Positions 1-10,074 of a stretch of DNA of 36,602 nt are shown here, piece by piece (the stretch's first letter is position 1; the number at the start of each line of letters is the position of its first letter). This stretch comes from Flavobacteriaceae bacterium (GTDB lineage Bacteria; Bacteroidota; Bacteroidia; Flavobacteriales; Flavobacteriaceae). Both the position numbers and the translations under genes were made by a program. Below the pieces are notes generated by a model. The model searched no databases. It was not told the DNA's origin and saw only the letters and a list, made by a program, of their open reading frames with translations. The stretch covers positions 1-36,602 of the forward strand of contig JALSLI010000167.1 of NCBI GenBank assembly GCA_026988395.1, in the 5' to 3' direction.

Positions 1-597
1 TTCAACGACCAACTTATCATCAACAATATTTAACATAGTAATTAAACGTTCGGAATTGACATTTCCTTCGGCTACACCGGTATAAAAACTATCCCTTTTT
101 AGATAATCTAATCTATCGATATCTAACTGACTTGATATTAATTGATTTAAAAATTTTTTAGGATGTTCTCCTTTAAAAATAGATATTGCCAAATGTAATT
201 TTCCGTTAAATTCTCGGTTTAAAACCTCCATAAATTGTAAAGAAATTTCTTCATGCGAAATATCATTCACAATACTATGCTCTAAAGAATGCGAAAAAGC
301 ACCATGACCAATATCGTGTAATAAAATAGCTATTTGCAAGGCTTCAGCTTCTTCTTTAGTGATATTAACTCCTTTAAACTGTAGAACCTGGATTGCTTTT
401 TGCATTAAAAACAAACAACCAATAGCGTGATGAAATCTGGTATGATTGGCTCCCGGATACACCAAATAAGACAATCCCATTTGTGTAATCCTTCGCAAAC
501 GCTGAAAATAACGATGTGCAATAATATCGTAAATTAATTCACTTGGAATTGTAATAAAACCGTAAATTGGGTCGTTTATAATTTTAAGTTTATTCAT
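1..597 (-). CDS. HD-domain phosphohydrolase (dNTPase-like), C-terminus off window
   Basis: Reverse-strand translation from ATG at 597 reads MNKLKIINDPIYGFITIPSELIYDIIAHRYFQRLRRITQMG... and contains an HD motif (ILLHDIGHGAFSHSLEH). The frame runs off the left edge. Confidence 0.9.
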   Translation of the reverse strand, partial: MNKLKIINDPIYGFITIPSELIYDIIAHRYFQRLRRITQMGLSYLVYPGANHTRFHHAIGCLFLMQKAIQVLQFKGVNITKEEAEALQIAILLHDIGHGAFSHSLEHSIVNDISHEEISLQFMEVLNREFNGKLHLAISIFKGEHPKKFLNQLISSQLDIDRLDYLKRDSFYTGVAEGNVNSERLITMLNIVDDKLVVE

Positions 598-601
598 CTT
601 A

Positions 602-609
602 CAAATGTA
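602..609 (-). promoter_or_regulatory. Bacteroidetes -7 box TACATTTG for the HD-domain gene
   Basis: Matches TAnnTTTG on the minus strand, with its last base 4 nt before the ATG at 597. Confidence 0.5.
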
Positions 610-649
610 ATCAAATGAATTTATTACAAAACTTTAAAAACTAATTTTT

Positions 650-2197
650 ATGGCAAATATACTTTGGGTTGACGACGAAATTGATTTATTAAAACCGCAT
701 ATCTTATTTTTAGAAAAAAAAGGATACACCGTTTACACCACAACAAATGGTGCCGATGCAGTAGATGAAATTGCAAACGAACGACAAATAGATATTGTTT
801 TTCTAGATGAAAATATGCCCGGACTCACCGGAATTGAAACCCTGCAACAAATTAAAAGTATTAGACCAAATTTACCTATTGTAATGATTACAAAAAGTGA
901 GGAAGAATACATTATGGAAGATGCTATTGGTGCAAATATTGCCGATTACCTTATTAAACCGGTAAATCCAAATCAAATATTATTGAGTTTAAAGAAAAAT
1001 TTAGACCATTCTAAATTGGTATCTCAAAAAACGACTTCTAACTATCAACAAGAATTTAGAAAAATTGCAATGGATTTAGCGATGGTAAATTCATATGAAG
1101 ATTGGGTAGAACTATACAAAAAATTGGTTTTTTGGGAAATTCAATTAGAATCCATTGCCGACACAGGTATGATGGAAATTTTAGAAGCTCAAAAAAGTGA
1201 AGCCAACACACTGTTTTATAAATTTATTAAAAAAAACTATGAAAATTGGTTTGAAAACGGAAATGACAATTCACCGGTTTTATCACACCAATTATTCAGA
1301 AAAAGTATAGCTCCGGTAATCGAAAAAGAACAAACATTAGTTGTGGTAATCGATAATTTACGATACGACCAATTACGTGTTATTGAACCAATTATTAATC
1401 AATATTATAAAAAAACGGAAGAATTGAGTTATTTTAGTATTCTTCCTACAGCAACACAATATGCCCGAAATGCTATTTTCTCAGGTCTAACTCCTTTAGA
1501 GATGGAAAAAAAATTTCCACAATATTGGAAAAATGATGAAGATGAAGGTGGAAAAAATCTCTATGAAAAAGAATTTTTAGAGGCACAATTAAAACGTTTA
1601 AGGTTAAACCTGAAATGGGATTATTTTAAAATCACAACTTTAGACAAAGGAAAAGATTTAGCTAAAAATTTTAACAAAATTAAAGAAAACGACCTGACCG
1701 TTGTTGTCTATAATTTTGTAGATATGCTTTCGCATTCAAGAACAGAAATGGAAATGATTAAAGAACTGGCTTCCAACGATAAAGCTTATCGTTCACTAAC
1801 GTTAAGTTGGTTTAAAAATTCGCCTTTATTGGAAATGATCCAAAAAGCACAACAACTTGGTTTAAAATTAATTATCACAACCGATCATGGCACAATTAAC
1901 GTAAAAAGAGCTACAAAAGTAATTGGAAATAAAGATATTACAACAAATCTAAGATACAAAACAGGAAGAAGTTTGAGTTACAACGAAAAAGATGTCTACG
2001 CAGTTGAAGACCCAAAATCTGTTGGTCTACCTTCAGGATATATGACTAGTAAGTATATTTTTGCTAAAGAAGATTTTTTCTTTGCTTATCCTAATAATTA
2101 TAACCACTATGTAAAATATTATAAAAACACGTACCAACACGGAGGACTTTCATTAGAAGAAATGATCATTCCGTGTGTTGTATATGAAAAGAAATAA
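650..2197 (+). CDS. porX: PorX-type response regulator with PglZ domain (T9SS regulator)
   Basis: N-terminal CheY-like receiver (ILWVDDEIDLL, VFLDENMPGLTG, MITKS) fused to an alkaline-phosphatase-fold PglZ region (VVVIDNLRYDQL, ATQYARNAIFSG, IITTDHGT). Confidence 0.93.
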   Translation: MANILWVDDEIDLLKPHILFLEKKGYTVYTTTNGADAVDEIANERQIDIVFLDENMPGLTGIETLQQIKSIRPNLPIVMITKSEEEYIMEDAIGANIADYLIKPVNPNQILLSLKKNLDHSKLVSQKTTSNYQQEFRKIAMDLAMVNSYEDWVELYKKLVFWEIQLESIADTGMMEILEAQKSEANTLFYKFIKKNYENWFENGNDNSPVLSHQLFRKSIAPVIEKEQTLVVVIDNLRYDQLRVIEPIINQYYKKTEELSYFSILPTATQYARNAIFSGLTPLEMEKKFPQYWKNDEDEGGKNLYEKEFLEAQLKRLRLNLKWDYFKITTLDKGKDLAKNFNKIKENDLTVVVYNFVDMLSHSRTEMEMIKELASNDKAYRSLTLSWFKNSPLLEMIQKAQQLGLKLIITTDHGTINVKRATKVIGNKDITTNLRYKTGRSLSYNEKDVYAVEDPKSVGLPSGYMTSKYIFAKEDFFFAYPNNYNHYVKYYKNTYQHGGLSLEEMIIPCVVYEKK

Positions 2198-2201
2198 ATT
2201 T

Positions 2202-2411
2202 TTAATTCTTTCTTAATTTCTCAGCTCTTTTTTTCACTCTATCAATTAACAAACTGTCTTTTTCGAGTTGCAACAAAGCAAAAGAAATTAATTGTGTTAT
2301 TGAGGTATATTTACCTGTCGCCATTTCTCTATTTATAATATCTTGATAATATGGTGCTAATGAAATGGATGTCTTTTTTGTCTTCTCTTTTATATATTTT
2401 ACTTTTCCCAA
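2202..2411 (-). CDS. RHH/ParD-like antitoxin-type protein, no partner toxin next to it
   Basis: 69 aa, TSISLAPYYQDIINREMATGKYTSITQLISFALLQLEKD resembles ribbon-helix-helix CopG/ParD antitoxins. TTG start; the 3' end converges with porX with a 4-nt gap. Confidence 0.6.
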   Translation of the reverse strand: MGKVKYIKEKTKKTSISLAPYYQDIINREMATGKYTSITQLISFALLQLEKDSLLIDRVKKRAEKLRKN

Positions 2412-2565
2412 TGTTACTATTTTTTTTCAATAATACAACTTTTTTTTTAAACAGCAATAACATTGGTTTTCTATACAAATTAAATTTAAGATTACTAAGT
2501 TTTAAATGTTTAAAACTTTGTTTATTTTTTTAAATTTTTATAGCTCCAAAACCCATTTTTACTTG

Positions 2566-2573
2566 TAAATTTG
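2566..2573 (+). promoter_or_regulatory. -7 box TAAATTTG upstream of Fur-family gene
   Basis: TAnnTTTG match overlapping the TTG start proposed by the ORF track, which favours the ATG at 2592 as the real start. Confidence 0.45.
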
Positions 2574-2591
2574 TCTTTTAAATCTAGTAAG

Positions 2592-3047
2592 ATGAGTAGC
2601 GAAAAAAATCAAGAAATTGTTAAAAATGTATTTACCAGTTACTTGGAAACCAACAAGCAACGGAAAACTCCGGAACGATACGCAATATTAGAAGAAATTT
2701 ACAACCACGATGATCATTTTGATATTGAATCGCTTTACGAAGATATGTCTAAAAAAAACTACCGTGTTAGTAGAGCTACTCTTTATAATACCATTGAGCT
2801 TTTATTAGCTTGCGGATTGGTTAGAAAACATCAATTTGGACAAAATCAATCGCATTACGAAAAATCATACTTTAACAAACAACATGATCACATACTACTT
2901 ACCGATACCGGAGAAGTATTTGAATTTTGCGACCCAAGAATTGAACAAATTAAAAAAACAATCGAAGAGGTTTTTGATATAACGATCAACAGCCACTCTC
3001 TTTATTTTTACGGTACAAAAAACAACAAAAACACAACTGATAAATAA
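2592..3047 (+). CDS. Fur-family transcriptional regulator
   Basis: [60 protein letters not shown] is a typical Fur winged-helix segment. Start moved from TTG 2571 to ATG 2592. Confidence 0.9.
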   Translation: MSSEKNQEIVKNVFTSYLETNKQRKTPERYAILEEIYNHDDHFDIESLYEDMSKKNYRVSRATLYNTIELLLACGLVRKHQFGQNQSHYEKSYFNKQHDHILLTDTGEVFEFCDPRIEQIKKTIEEVFDITINSHSLYFYGTKNNKNTTDK

Positions 3048-3055
3048 ATAATAAA

Positions 3056-4324
3056 ATGGTTAATCTATTACTTGGCTTACAATGGGGCGACGAAGGAAAA
3101 GGTAAAATTGTAGACGTACTTACAAAAAATTACGACATTATCGCTCGTTTTCAAGGAGGCCCAAATGCCGGTCACACCTTAATTTTTGATGGCAATAAAC
3201 ATGTATTACATACAATCCCTTCCGGAATTTTTCATAAAAAAGCCATTAATATTGTTGGTAACGGTGTGGTTATCGATCCGGTAATTTTTAAAAAAGAAAT
3301 TGATAACCTTTCCGGTTATAATATCGATTTTAATAAAAAATTATTAATCTCACGTAAAGCACACGTTATTTTACCTACACATCGTTTGTTAGATGCAGCT
3401 TCCGAAACAGCAAAAGGAAAAGCAAAAATTGGCTCTACTCTTAAAGGAATCGGTCCAACATATATGGATAAAACCGGAAGAAACGGATTTAGAATTGGTG
3501 ATTTTGAATTGGATAATTGGAAAGAAAAATACCAACAATTAACACAAAAACACCTTAATATGTTACGTTGTTACAATGCCGATATTCAATTTGACTTAGA
3601 TGAACTGGAAAAAGAGTTTTTTGAAGGTGTAAAAACCTTAAAAAAACTACAATTTATTGATAGTGAATTTTACATACAACAAGCTCTAAAAGAAGAACAA
3701 ACCATCTTGGCGGAAGGAGCACAAGGATCTCTTTTAGATATCGATTTTGGTACATACCCTTTTGTAACCTCATCAAATACCACCGCAGCAGGTGCCTGCA
3801 CCGGTCTTGGTGTTGCTCCAAACAAAATAGGCAAAGGTTTCGGTATCTTTAAAGCTTATGTTACTCGTGTTGGCTCAGGACCTTTTCCAACCGAATTATT
3901 TGATGATAATGGTAAAAGAATGGCAAAAGTCGGTCACGAATTTGGTGCTACAACCGGAAGACCCAGACGCTGTGGTTGGCTGGATTTGGTTGCCCTAAAA
4001 TATGCCGTAGAAATTAACGGTATAACTGAATTAGCAATGATGAAAGCAGATGTATTATCCGGTTTTAAAACCTTAAAAGTTGCTGTAAAATACAACTATA
4101 AAGGACAAGAAATTTCGCATTTCCCTTATAATATTGAACCTGAAAATGTTACTCCTATCTACAAAGAAGTTAAAGGCTGGCAAGAAGATATAACCAATAT
4201 AAATGAATATGACCAACTACCGGAAACGCTAAAAGATTATATTAAAATGATTGAAGACTATGTAAAAGTTCCTGTTAAAATTGTCTCTGTTGGACCGGAT
4301 AGAAAACAAACTATTTTTAGATAA
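3056..4324 (+). CDS. purA: Adenylosuccinate synthetase
   Basis: GLQWGDEGKGKIVD, GGPNAGHTL, GIGPTYMDKTGRNGFRIGD and TTGRPRRCGWLDL motifs. Confidence 0.98.
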   Translation: MVNLLLGLQWGDEGKGKIVDVLTKNYDIIARFQGGPNAGHTLIFDGNKHVLHTIPSGIFHKKAINIVGNGVVIDPVIFKKEIDNLSGYNIDFNKKLLISRKAHVILPTHRLLDAASETAKGKAKIGSTLKGIGPTYMDKTGRNGFRIGDFELDNWKEKYQQLTQKHLNMLRCYNADIQFDLDELEKEFFEGVKTLKKLQFIDSEFYIQQALKEEQTILAEGAQGSLLDIDFGTYPFVTSSNTTAAGACTGLGVAPNKIGKGFGIFKAYVTRVGSGPFPTELFDDNGKRMAKVGHEFGATTGRPRRCGWLDLVALKYAVEINGITELAMMKADVLSGFKTLKVAVKYNYKGQEISHFPYNIEPENVTPIYKEVKGWQEDITNINEYDQLPETLKDYIKMIEDYVKVPVKIVSVGPDRKQTIFR

Positions 4325-4333
4325 ATACAAATT

Positions 4334-5026
4334 ATGATAAATCACATTGCCGAAAATCTAAAAAAAATAAAACAAGAATTACCGGATAATGTTACGCTTG
4401 TTGCCGTTTCAAAAACAAAACCTGAAAAAGATATTTTAACAGCATACCAAGCCGGACAACGTATATTTGGTGAAAACAAAGTACAAGAAATGGTTGCCAA
4501 AGAACAAAATCTACCAAAAGATATTCAATGGCATATGATTGGACATTTACAACGAAACAAAATTAAATATATAGCTCAGTTTGTTTCGTTAATTCACGGT
4601 GTTGACAGTTTTAAAAAATTAGTTGAAATAAACAAACAAGCAAAAAAACACCAACGTGTAATTAATTGCTTGCTCCAAGTAAAAATTGCTAAGGAAGACA
4701 CCAAATTCGGGTTAAGCTTTAAAGAAACCGAAGCTATTTTACAAAGTGAAAATTTAAAAGATTTAGACAATATAAAAATTTCCGGATTAATGGGAATGGC
4801 GAGTTTTACAAATGATAACGAACAAATAAAAAATGAATTTAATTCATTATATAAATTATTTACCTCTTTAAAAGACAAATACAACACCAAAAATATTGAT
4901 TTAAAAATTCTTTCTATGGGAATGAGTGGTGATTATCCAATAGCAATAAAAAGTGGTAGCAATATGGTACGAATCGGCTCGGCTATTTTTGGAAAAAGGG
5001 ATTATTCTCATAACAACCTCCTATAA
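4334..5026 (+). CDS. YggS/PLPBP family pyridoxal phosphate homeostasis protein
   Basis: VTLVAVSKTKPEKDI, FGENKVQEM, WHMIGHLQRNKIKY, LSMGMSGDYPIAIKSGSNMVRIGSAIFGKR. Confidence 0.95.
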   Translation: MINHIAENLKKIKQELPDNVTLVAVSKTKPEKDILTAYQAGQRIFGENKVQEMVAKEQNLPKDIQWHMIGHLQRNKIKYIAQFVSLIHGVDSFKKLVEINKQAKKHQRVINCLLQVKIAKEDTKFGLSFKETEAILQSENLKDLDNIKISGLMGMASFTNDNEQIKNEFNSLYKLFTSLKDKYNTKNIDLKILSMGMSGDYPIAIKSGSNMVRIGSAIFGKRDYSHNNLL

Positions 5027-5083
5027 AAAATAAAATTCTTTTTCATTCCTTACCATTCAAACACCATTTTTAATTTATCCTTT

Positions 5084-6589
5084 TTATTTCAACAAATACA
5101 CCCAACCTTTGTAAGTTATTTCATCTTCATTATGTAAATATAAAGTATAAAAATAAGTTGCTGTTGGTAATTTTTTTCCTTTATATGTACCTTTCCAATC
5201 CGGATTTTTACGATTCCCTTTAAAAATCAAATTACCGTAACGATTATAGATAAACAATTCAAAATCCTTAAAATTTTCGCGTAAACCATTAATATAAAAA
5301 GTATTATTCGTATCTAAACTTGGTGTAAAAAGTTGCGGAATAACAGGTAAACAATTTTTAGTAAATTGAAAATCAATATTTGCTTCATTATTGTTTTCAT
5401 CAATTTCAGTAATGATAGAATTTCCTGCACCATCATCATCAACGACCAATTTTACATCAAAACTTTCATTTATATCCGTTAAAACGGAAATAATTTGGTT
5501 AAAGACTTCGCTCTCTCCTACTTCCAACTCTAAATTTGTATAAAAAACATCTGATAAAACATTGTTAATGTATAAAGAAATAGGTGTGTTTTGTGGTAAA
5601 ACACCTGTTCCGTTTTGATTAATTACGGTAAACCTTAATTGTAGTTCGTGTTGAAAACAAGCTCCTTCTTCTATTTGATTAATCGCAACGACAGCATCAG
5701 GTAATTGACTGTTTAGTTTGGTTACAATAGCGTTTACCATAACAAAATCTTGTCCGGAAGTCAGCTTAATTTCAGCTTGTGTATCGCCTATTTGGATAAA
5801 ATCTTCCATATTATAAAAATCTAAATCCATATTATACAAGTCGGTTGCTCCAGTAAAACTATTCGTACCGTTAAAAACGTTGGTTTCCGGATTTAACGGC
5901 GGATTACTAACGATATTTCCATTTATTTGCAAAGTTTCGTTTACAGCAAGAGCTGCATCACCTTCCCACGCTAAAAATCCTATTTTTGCACCTTGATTAT
6001 CAATTACATTTAAATCATTAATTGTAATGATTAACTCAGGATTTTGTCCATAAACACTTTCCAATCCGTCATAAATATTTAATTGATTTACAGGCAAATC
6101 ATCTCCTTTATAAACAATTACAATTGCCCATCCTCCAAAATTAATTCCGCTACTGCAATAAGACGAAATAACGTCTATCAAATCCAAATTACTTAACAGA
6201 TAACTGCCGTTTCCGTTGTTTTGCACCAAGTTAGTTACATCGGCAAAACAGCTAAAAAAAGGAATGTTAAAGAAGTTATTTACAAAATTTCTTTCGGCAA
6301 CAATATCTGTATTGTTTAAGGCAACTGTTATATCTCCGGTTCCGGATCCTGCCCAATACAAATATGCTTTTTCAATTTGAACCGTTTCCGGAAGGTCTAA
6401 AACAGCAGAAGAAGATGTATTTATAAAACACGATACTGCCGATTCATTTTCAAACGGATTTAAGGTATTTCCAATCATGGTAAAGTCATATCTACCATTA
6501 AATTGGCGTAATAAAGTGATATTTTGGGCAGAAATTGAGCAAGAACATAAAACCACCAGCAGTTGTATTATGTTCTTTTTAATGTGCAT
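5084..6589 (-). CDS. Secreted protein with T9SS type-B (gliding motility-associated) C-terminal domain
   Basis: Signal peptide (MHIKKNIIQLLVVLCSCSISAQ) and C-terminus FTPSLDTNNTFYINGLRENFKDFELFIYNRYGNLIFKGNRKNPDWKGTYKGKKLPTATYFYTLYL...GWVYLLK. Confidence 0.9.
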   Translation of the reverse strand: MHIKKNIIQLLVVLCSCSISAQNITLLRQFNGRYDFTMIGNTLNPFENESAVSCFINTSSSAVLDLPETVQIEKAYLYWAGSGTGDITVALNNTDIVAERNFVNNFFNIPFFSCFADVTNLVQNNGNGSYLLSNLDLIDVISSYCSSGINFGGWAIVIVYKGDDLPVNQLNIYDGLESVYGQNPELIITINDLNVIDNQGAKIGFLAWEGDAALAVNETLQINGNIVSNPPLNPETNVFNGTNSFTGATDLYNMDLDFYNMEDFIQIGDTQAEIKLTSGQDFVMVNAIVTKLNSQLPDAVVAINQIEEGACFQHELQLRFTVINQNGTGVLPQNTPISLYINNVLSDVFYTNLELEVGESEVFNQIISVLTDINESFDVKLVVDDDGAGNSIITEIDENNNEANIDFQFTKNCLPVIPQLFTPSLDTNNTFYINGLRENFKDFELFIYNRYGNLIFKGNRKNPDWKGTYKGKKLPTATYFYTLYLHNEDEITYKGWVYLLK

Positions 6590-6599
6590 TTGTGTTTTT

Positions 6600-9500
6600 T
6601 TAATATGTTAAACTAAAATGCCCTTTTCTGATAATTTGTTGCCCTTTATTGTCTAAAAAGGTAGCTACAAACCAATAATCTGTTGGCTGTGCCTGTTTAC
6701 CGAGATAAGTACCATCCCAACCTGCATCTACATTTGTAAATTGCGTTATCACCCTACCGTTTCTGTCAAAAATAGAAACCCCAATTAATTGATAGGCTTC
6801 ACTCCCTTTTATTTGCCATACATCGTTGAGTCCATCACCGTTTGGCGTAATAAATTTAGGAAAGCTAATTACCGGAACTTCGGCAGTAGTTTCTCCGCAA
6901 CCATTTATATCGATAATATGAACTATATGCAAACCTTCAGAAACATTATAAAATATATGACCGTCAGGTGCATTTGAAGTTTCAAAATTGCCATCATCCA
7001 AAACGTATTGGTAATTACCCAAACCTTCTACGATTATGGCTATCTGATTATTTGGTGCATTATCTTTTACTTTAATCACGCGTATTTTTGGTGTTTCGGA
7101 AGCGGTAACCATAAAGTTTTTGGTTCGCGAGCAACCTGTTCTATCTAACATTTTGGCTACAACCGAATAATTTCCGGGTTGTTGAATTTCTAAATAATCA
7201 TTTGCAGAATCTATAGTTATTTCATTACCATTTTTATCGTACCAATGATAGGCATAAATATCTGCTTGATTGGTAACTTGTGCAATTATCGGCTGGTTGT
7301 AATTAAGACAGATTTGTGTGTCTTCTATATCAAATTCCGGCAACGGATTTACCACAAACTCAATTGTGGTTTGGATATTACAAGTTGTATTATTTTCATT
7401 TTCCATAATTACCGTGATGGTTTGTGATGGTGTAATAAATGGATTTGGCAACGGACTTGCATTGCCTTCTTCATTAAAAATCTGTATTCCGTCTTCGTTA
7501 AAATACCTAAACTGCATTTCTAATTGCGAATTATTTCCGCCTAAAAAATGATATTCTACCAAAGATGTATCAAATTCGGCTTTACCATCGTGATTATCTG
7601 TTCCGTCATCACATTTTGGATCAAAAGTTACTTGATTTGCAAAATACGGCACAGCATCTACAATCATATTTAAAGTCGTTTCCGAACTGCAAGGACCTTC
7701 AGGATCGTTGGTTGTATCATTTTTGACAATGACTTGAATTGTTTGCGTTCCGGTAAGAAACGGATTTGGTAATGACGGCGAATAAGCTGTTCCATCTTCC
7801 AAAATATAAGTTAATGTTACGCCGGTTTGCCCTTGTAGAATTTCTTGATTATATGTTGAAGTATCAAATTGATAAGTACCGTTTATATCATCTGCACAAG
7901 TACGTTTGTCTTGTGGTTGATGTGCTACGGGAATTGGCTCTACCTGCAATTCTATATACAGATTTTCACCAAAACCTATACAGTCAATATTTAATGTGCT
8001 ATTAACACGAATGTATATTTTCTCGTAATAAGGCGAAGTAATGTTTCGATAATTAGAAATATTGGTAATTTCATTTTGTTGTAACAAACCATCTTGAATA
8101 TTATGGTAATAAGAAACACTTAAATCAGGTTGTTGAGCTGCAGGAAACAAATTAATCACCTCATTAGTAACACTATTAAAATCAAAAGTTGTAATGCCAT
8201 CTGTATCGTCATTATTTTGATTATCATTTCCGTTAAGGTCTAAAAAATCATCACATTTACCAAATAGTTTATAGTAGTTTGCACTTGTAGCAGTAACTAA
8301 AATATGAATAGTAGCTATTTGATAACAGCCATAAAAATTTTCTACTCTTGCATAAATATATCTGGTATTGGTACCAAAAACTGTGGGATTTGCAATTGGA
8401 TTAGTTCCTACATTAGCAGCTGAATTTCCTGTGTAATATGTAATTGTAACCGGAGACGTATCGGAATAAATAACTGAATCTAAATTGGTTAAATCGATAA
8501 AAGTATACCCATCGGTATCATCATCACATTGCTTTACTTCTATGTTGGAAACAACAGTAGGCAACTGGTGATAAGTCACTGTTGCTTCACCTCGCAAAGG
8601 GCAATCACCATTATTAAAATCAACTTTTAACACATATGTTCCATCTGCATAAGGCGTACTTTGATCAATATCTAAATAAGAGGTTGTAATTGGTATCACA
8701 TTTCCGTTTAAAGACCATTCATAAGTTGTTGTGGCAGGATAGGTTGAAGTGTCTGGCTGCAAACGATAGGTATCACCATCACAAAGATCTAAATCAGTAA
8801 TAATATCAGATGATGTGCTATCGATAATATTCAAATTTGCTATAAATAAAGATTGTATAAACGGAGGCAATCCTTGTGTAGAAGAACCTGTACCTAAACT
8901 AACGGAACGATGGCTGTAATTTACACTTGCACCCAAGTTTTCCGGATTATTGATAACACTAATCGTATTTGAACCGTCGCTCGCCCAATAAATTTTACCA
9001 TTAGAAGCTAATTGCAAAGCACCACGAGTATTAACATAACTATGCACTAAGTATCTGGAACTATTTATGGCGTTAAAATCGGGTAAATCCAAATTAAATT
9101 GATATAAATTTTCGGTAGCTCCTTGTTGATAACTTCCGGTACTAATATAAAGGCGTTTACTGTCTATAGAAAATTCAACGCCATAACCTTGATCTCCAGA
9201 TAAATTTAAACCATTTCCGTTAGATACTTGACCTGTAGTTACATCAAAATCATATAAAAAAGTACCACTTTGCATGTTTGCTGCTACCAATTTTGTACCA
9301 TTCGGTGAAACTTTCAAATATCCTCTTACATCACTTGTTGTATTGTTTACGGTAGAAATAACAGCAGAATTAGCAACACCGGTATTATCTACATAATAAG
9401 AATAAAATGTGTCATTTACCAAAGAAATCACCCAATATCCATTACATCCGTCGGCTTCAACAGCCGTAACTTTTTCAGTCCATTGACTACTTAAACCTCC

Positions 9501-9965
9501 GGATAAATTTACCGGTCCCGAGATTACATCGCCTAAACCGGAATCTGCACTCATATCTACTGTATAGTACTTAAAACCTGCATTTGGAGGAGAGCCAGCC
9601 GGAACAGCATTTGTACCAACTGTAAAAAGATAAAAAATATCCGGATTTCCGGGATTGGGTACAATTAAACCGGATTGTGTGCTGGAAGGGTTTCCTCCTA
9701 ATCCACCTCCGTTAGGCATAACTTGATGGTTTCTGTTATAAACTGTAACACCGTCTGTATAAAATAATAGATTTCCGTTTGCATCTGAAAAAGAAGAACA
9801 ACCTTCGGTTGTAGATAAAGCACTATTTGGTAAAGCAACCGGCGTTCCGGAACCAAAATTTAAACCTGCATGATTACCAAAAAACCAATTATCTGCTTGT
9901 CGTTGGGAGAAAACTATAGTTGTAATAAACAAACTTGTTATTAAAAGTGTGTAAATTTTATTCAT
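6600..9965 (-). CDS. Large T9SS type-B cargo protein with N-terminal propeller-like region and repeated extracellular domains
   Basis: Signal peptide, RQADNWFFGNHAGLNFGSGTPVAL N-terminus and C-terminal FPKFITPNGDGLNDVWQIKGSEAYQLIGVSIFDRNGRVITQF...WDGTYLGKQAQPTDYWF...KGHFSLTY. Confidence 0.93.
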   Translation of the reverse strand: MNKIYTLLITSLFITTIVFSQRQADNWFFGNHAGLNFGSGTPVALPNSALSTTEGCSSFSDANGNLLFYTDGVTVYNRNHQVMPNGGGLGGNPSSTQSGLIVPNPGNPDIFYLFTVGTNAVPAGSPPNAGFKYYTVDMSADSGLGDVISGPVNLSGGLSSQWTEKVTAVEADGCNGYWVISLVNDTFYSYYVDNTGVANSAVISTVNNTTSDVRGYLKVSPNGTKLVAANMQSGTFLYDFDVTTGQVSNGNGLNLSGDQGYGVEFSIDSKRLYISTGSYQQGATENLYQFNLDLPDFNAINSSRYLVHSYVNTRGALQLASNGKIYWASDGSNTISVINNPENLGASVNYSHRSVSLGTGSSTQGLPPFIQSLFIANLNIIDSTSSDIITDLDLCDGDTYRLQPDTSTYPATTTYEWSLNGNVIPITTSYLDIDQSTPYADGTYVLKVDFNNGDCPLRGEATVTYHQLPTVVSNIEVKQCDDDTDGYTFIDLTNLDSVIYSDTSPVTITYYTGNSAANVGTNPIANPTVFGTNTRYIYARVENFYGCYQIATIHILVTATSANYYKLFGKCDDFLDLNGNDNQNNDDTDGITTFDFNSVTNEVINLFPAAQQPDLSVSYYHNIQDGLLQQNEITNISNYRNITSPYYEKIYIRVNSTLNIDCIGFGENLYIELQVEPIPVAHQPQDKRTCADDINGTYQFDTSTYNQEILQGQTGVTLTYILEDGTAYSPSLPNPFLTGTQTIQVIVKNDTTNDPEGPCSSETTLNMIVDAVPYFANQVTFDPKCDDGTDNHDGKAEFDTSLVEYHFLGGNNSQLEMQFRYFNEDGIQIFNEEGNASPLPNPFITPSQTITVIMENENNTTCNIQTTIEFVVNPLPEFDIEDTQICLNYNQPIIAQVTNQADIYAYHWYDKNGNEITIDSANDYLEIQQPGNYSVVAKMLDRTGCSRTKNFMVTASETPKIRVIKVKDNAPNNQIAIIVEGLGNYQYVLDDGNFETSNAPDGHIFYNVSEGLHIVHIIDINGCGETTAEVPVISFPKFITPNGDGLNDVWQIKGSEAYQLIGVSIFDRNGRVITQFTNVDAGWDGTYLGKQAQPTDYWFVATFLDNKGQQIIRKGHFSLTY

Positions 9966-9969
9966 AAGC

Positions 9970-9977
9970 CAAAGATA
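9970..9977 (-). promoter_or_regulatory. -7 box TATCTTTG for the 1121-aa T9SS cargo gene
   Basis: TAnnTTTG match ending 4 nt before the ATG (9965). Confidence 0.5.
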
Positions 9978-10061
9978 AAAAAGTTTTGATTAATCTGTTA
10001 GAATAAAGCTTAAATCATTCTAACAATTTATGCACATATAGTAAGATTATGTAAAAACCAC

Positions 10062-10069
10062 TATCTTTG
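10062..10069 (+). promoter_or_regulatory. -7 box TATCTTTG for lpxK
   Basis: TAnnTTTG match, 5 nt before the ATG at 10075. Confidence 0.5.
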
Positions 10070-10074
10070 CCCAA

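Noticed and set aside
2351-2533. Plus-strand 60-aa ORF (MVLMKWMSFLSSLLYILLFPMLLFFF...)
   Set aside because: Poly-T driven Phe/Leu run overlapping the RHH gene; considered as a type I toxin-like membrane peptide but no supporting antisense RNA or repeat structure.
4594-4890. Minus-strand 98-aa ORF
   Set aside because: Antisense shadow of the YggS-family gene with no recognisable domain.
7766-8005. Plus-strand ORF of 79 aa within the T9SS cargo gene
   Set aside because: Antisense to a long continuous T9SS cargo ORF, no domain recognised.
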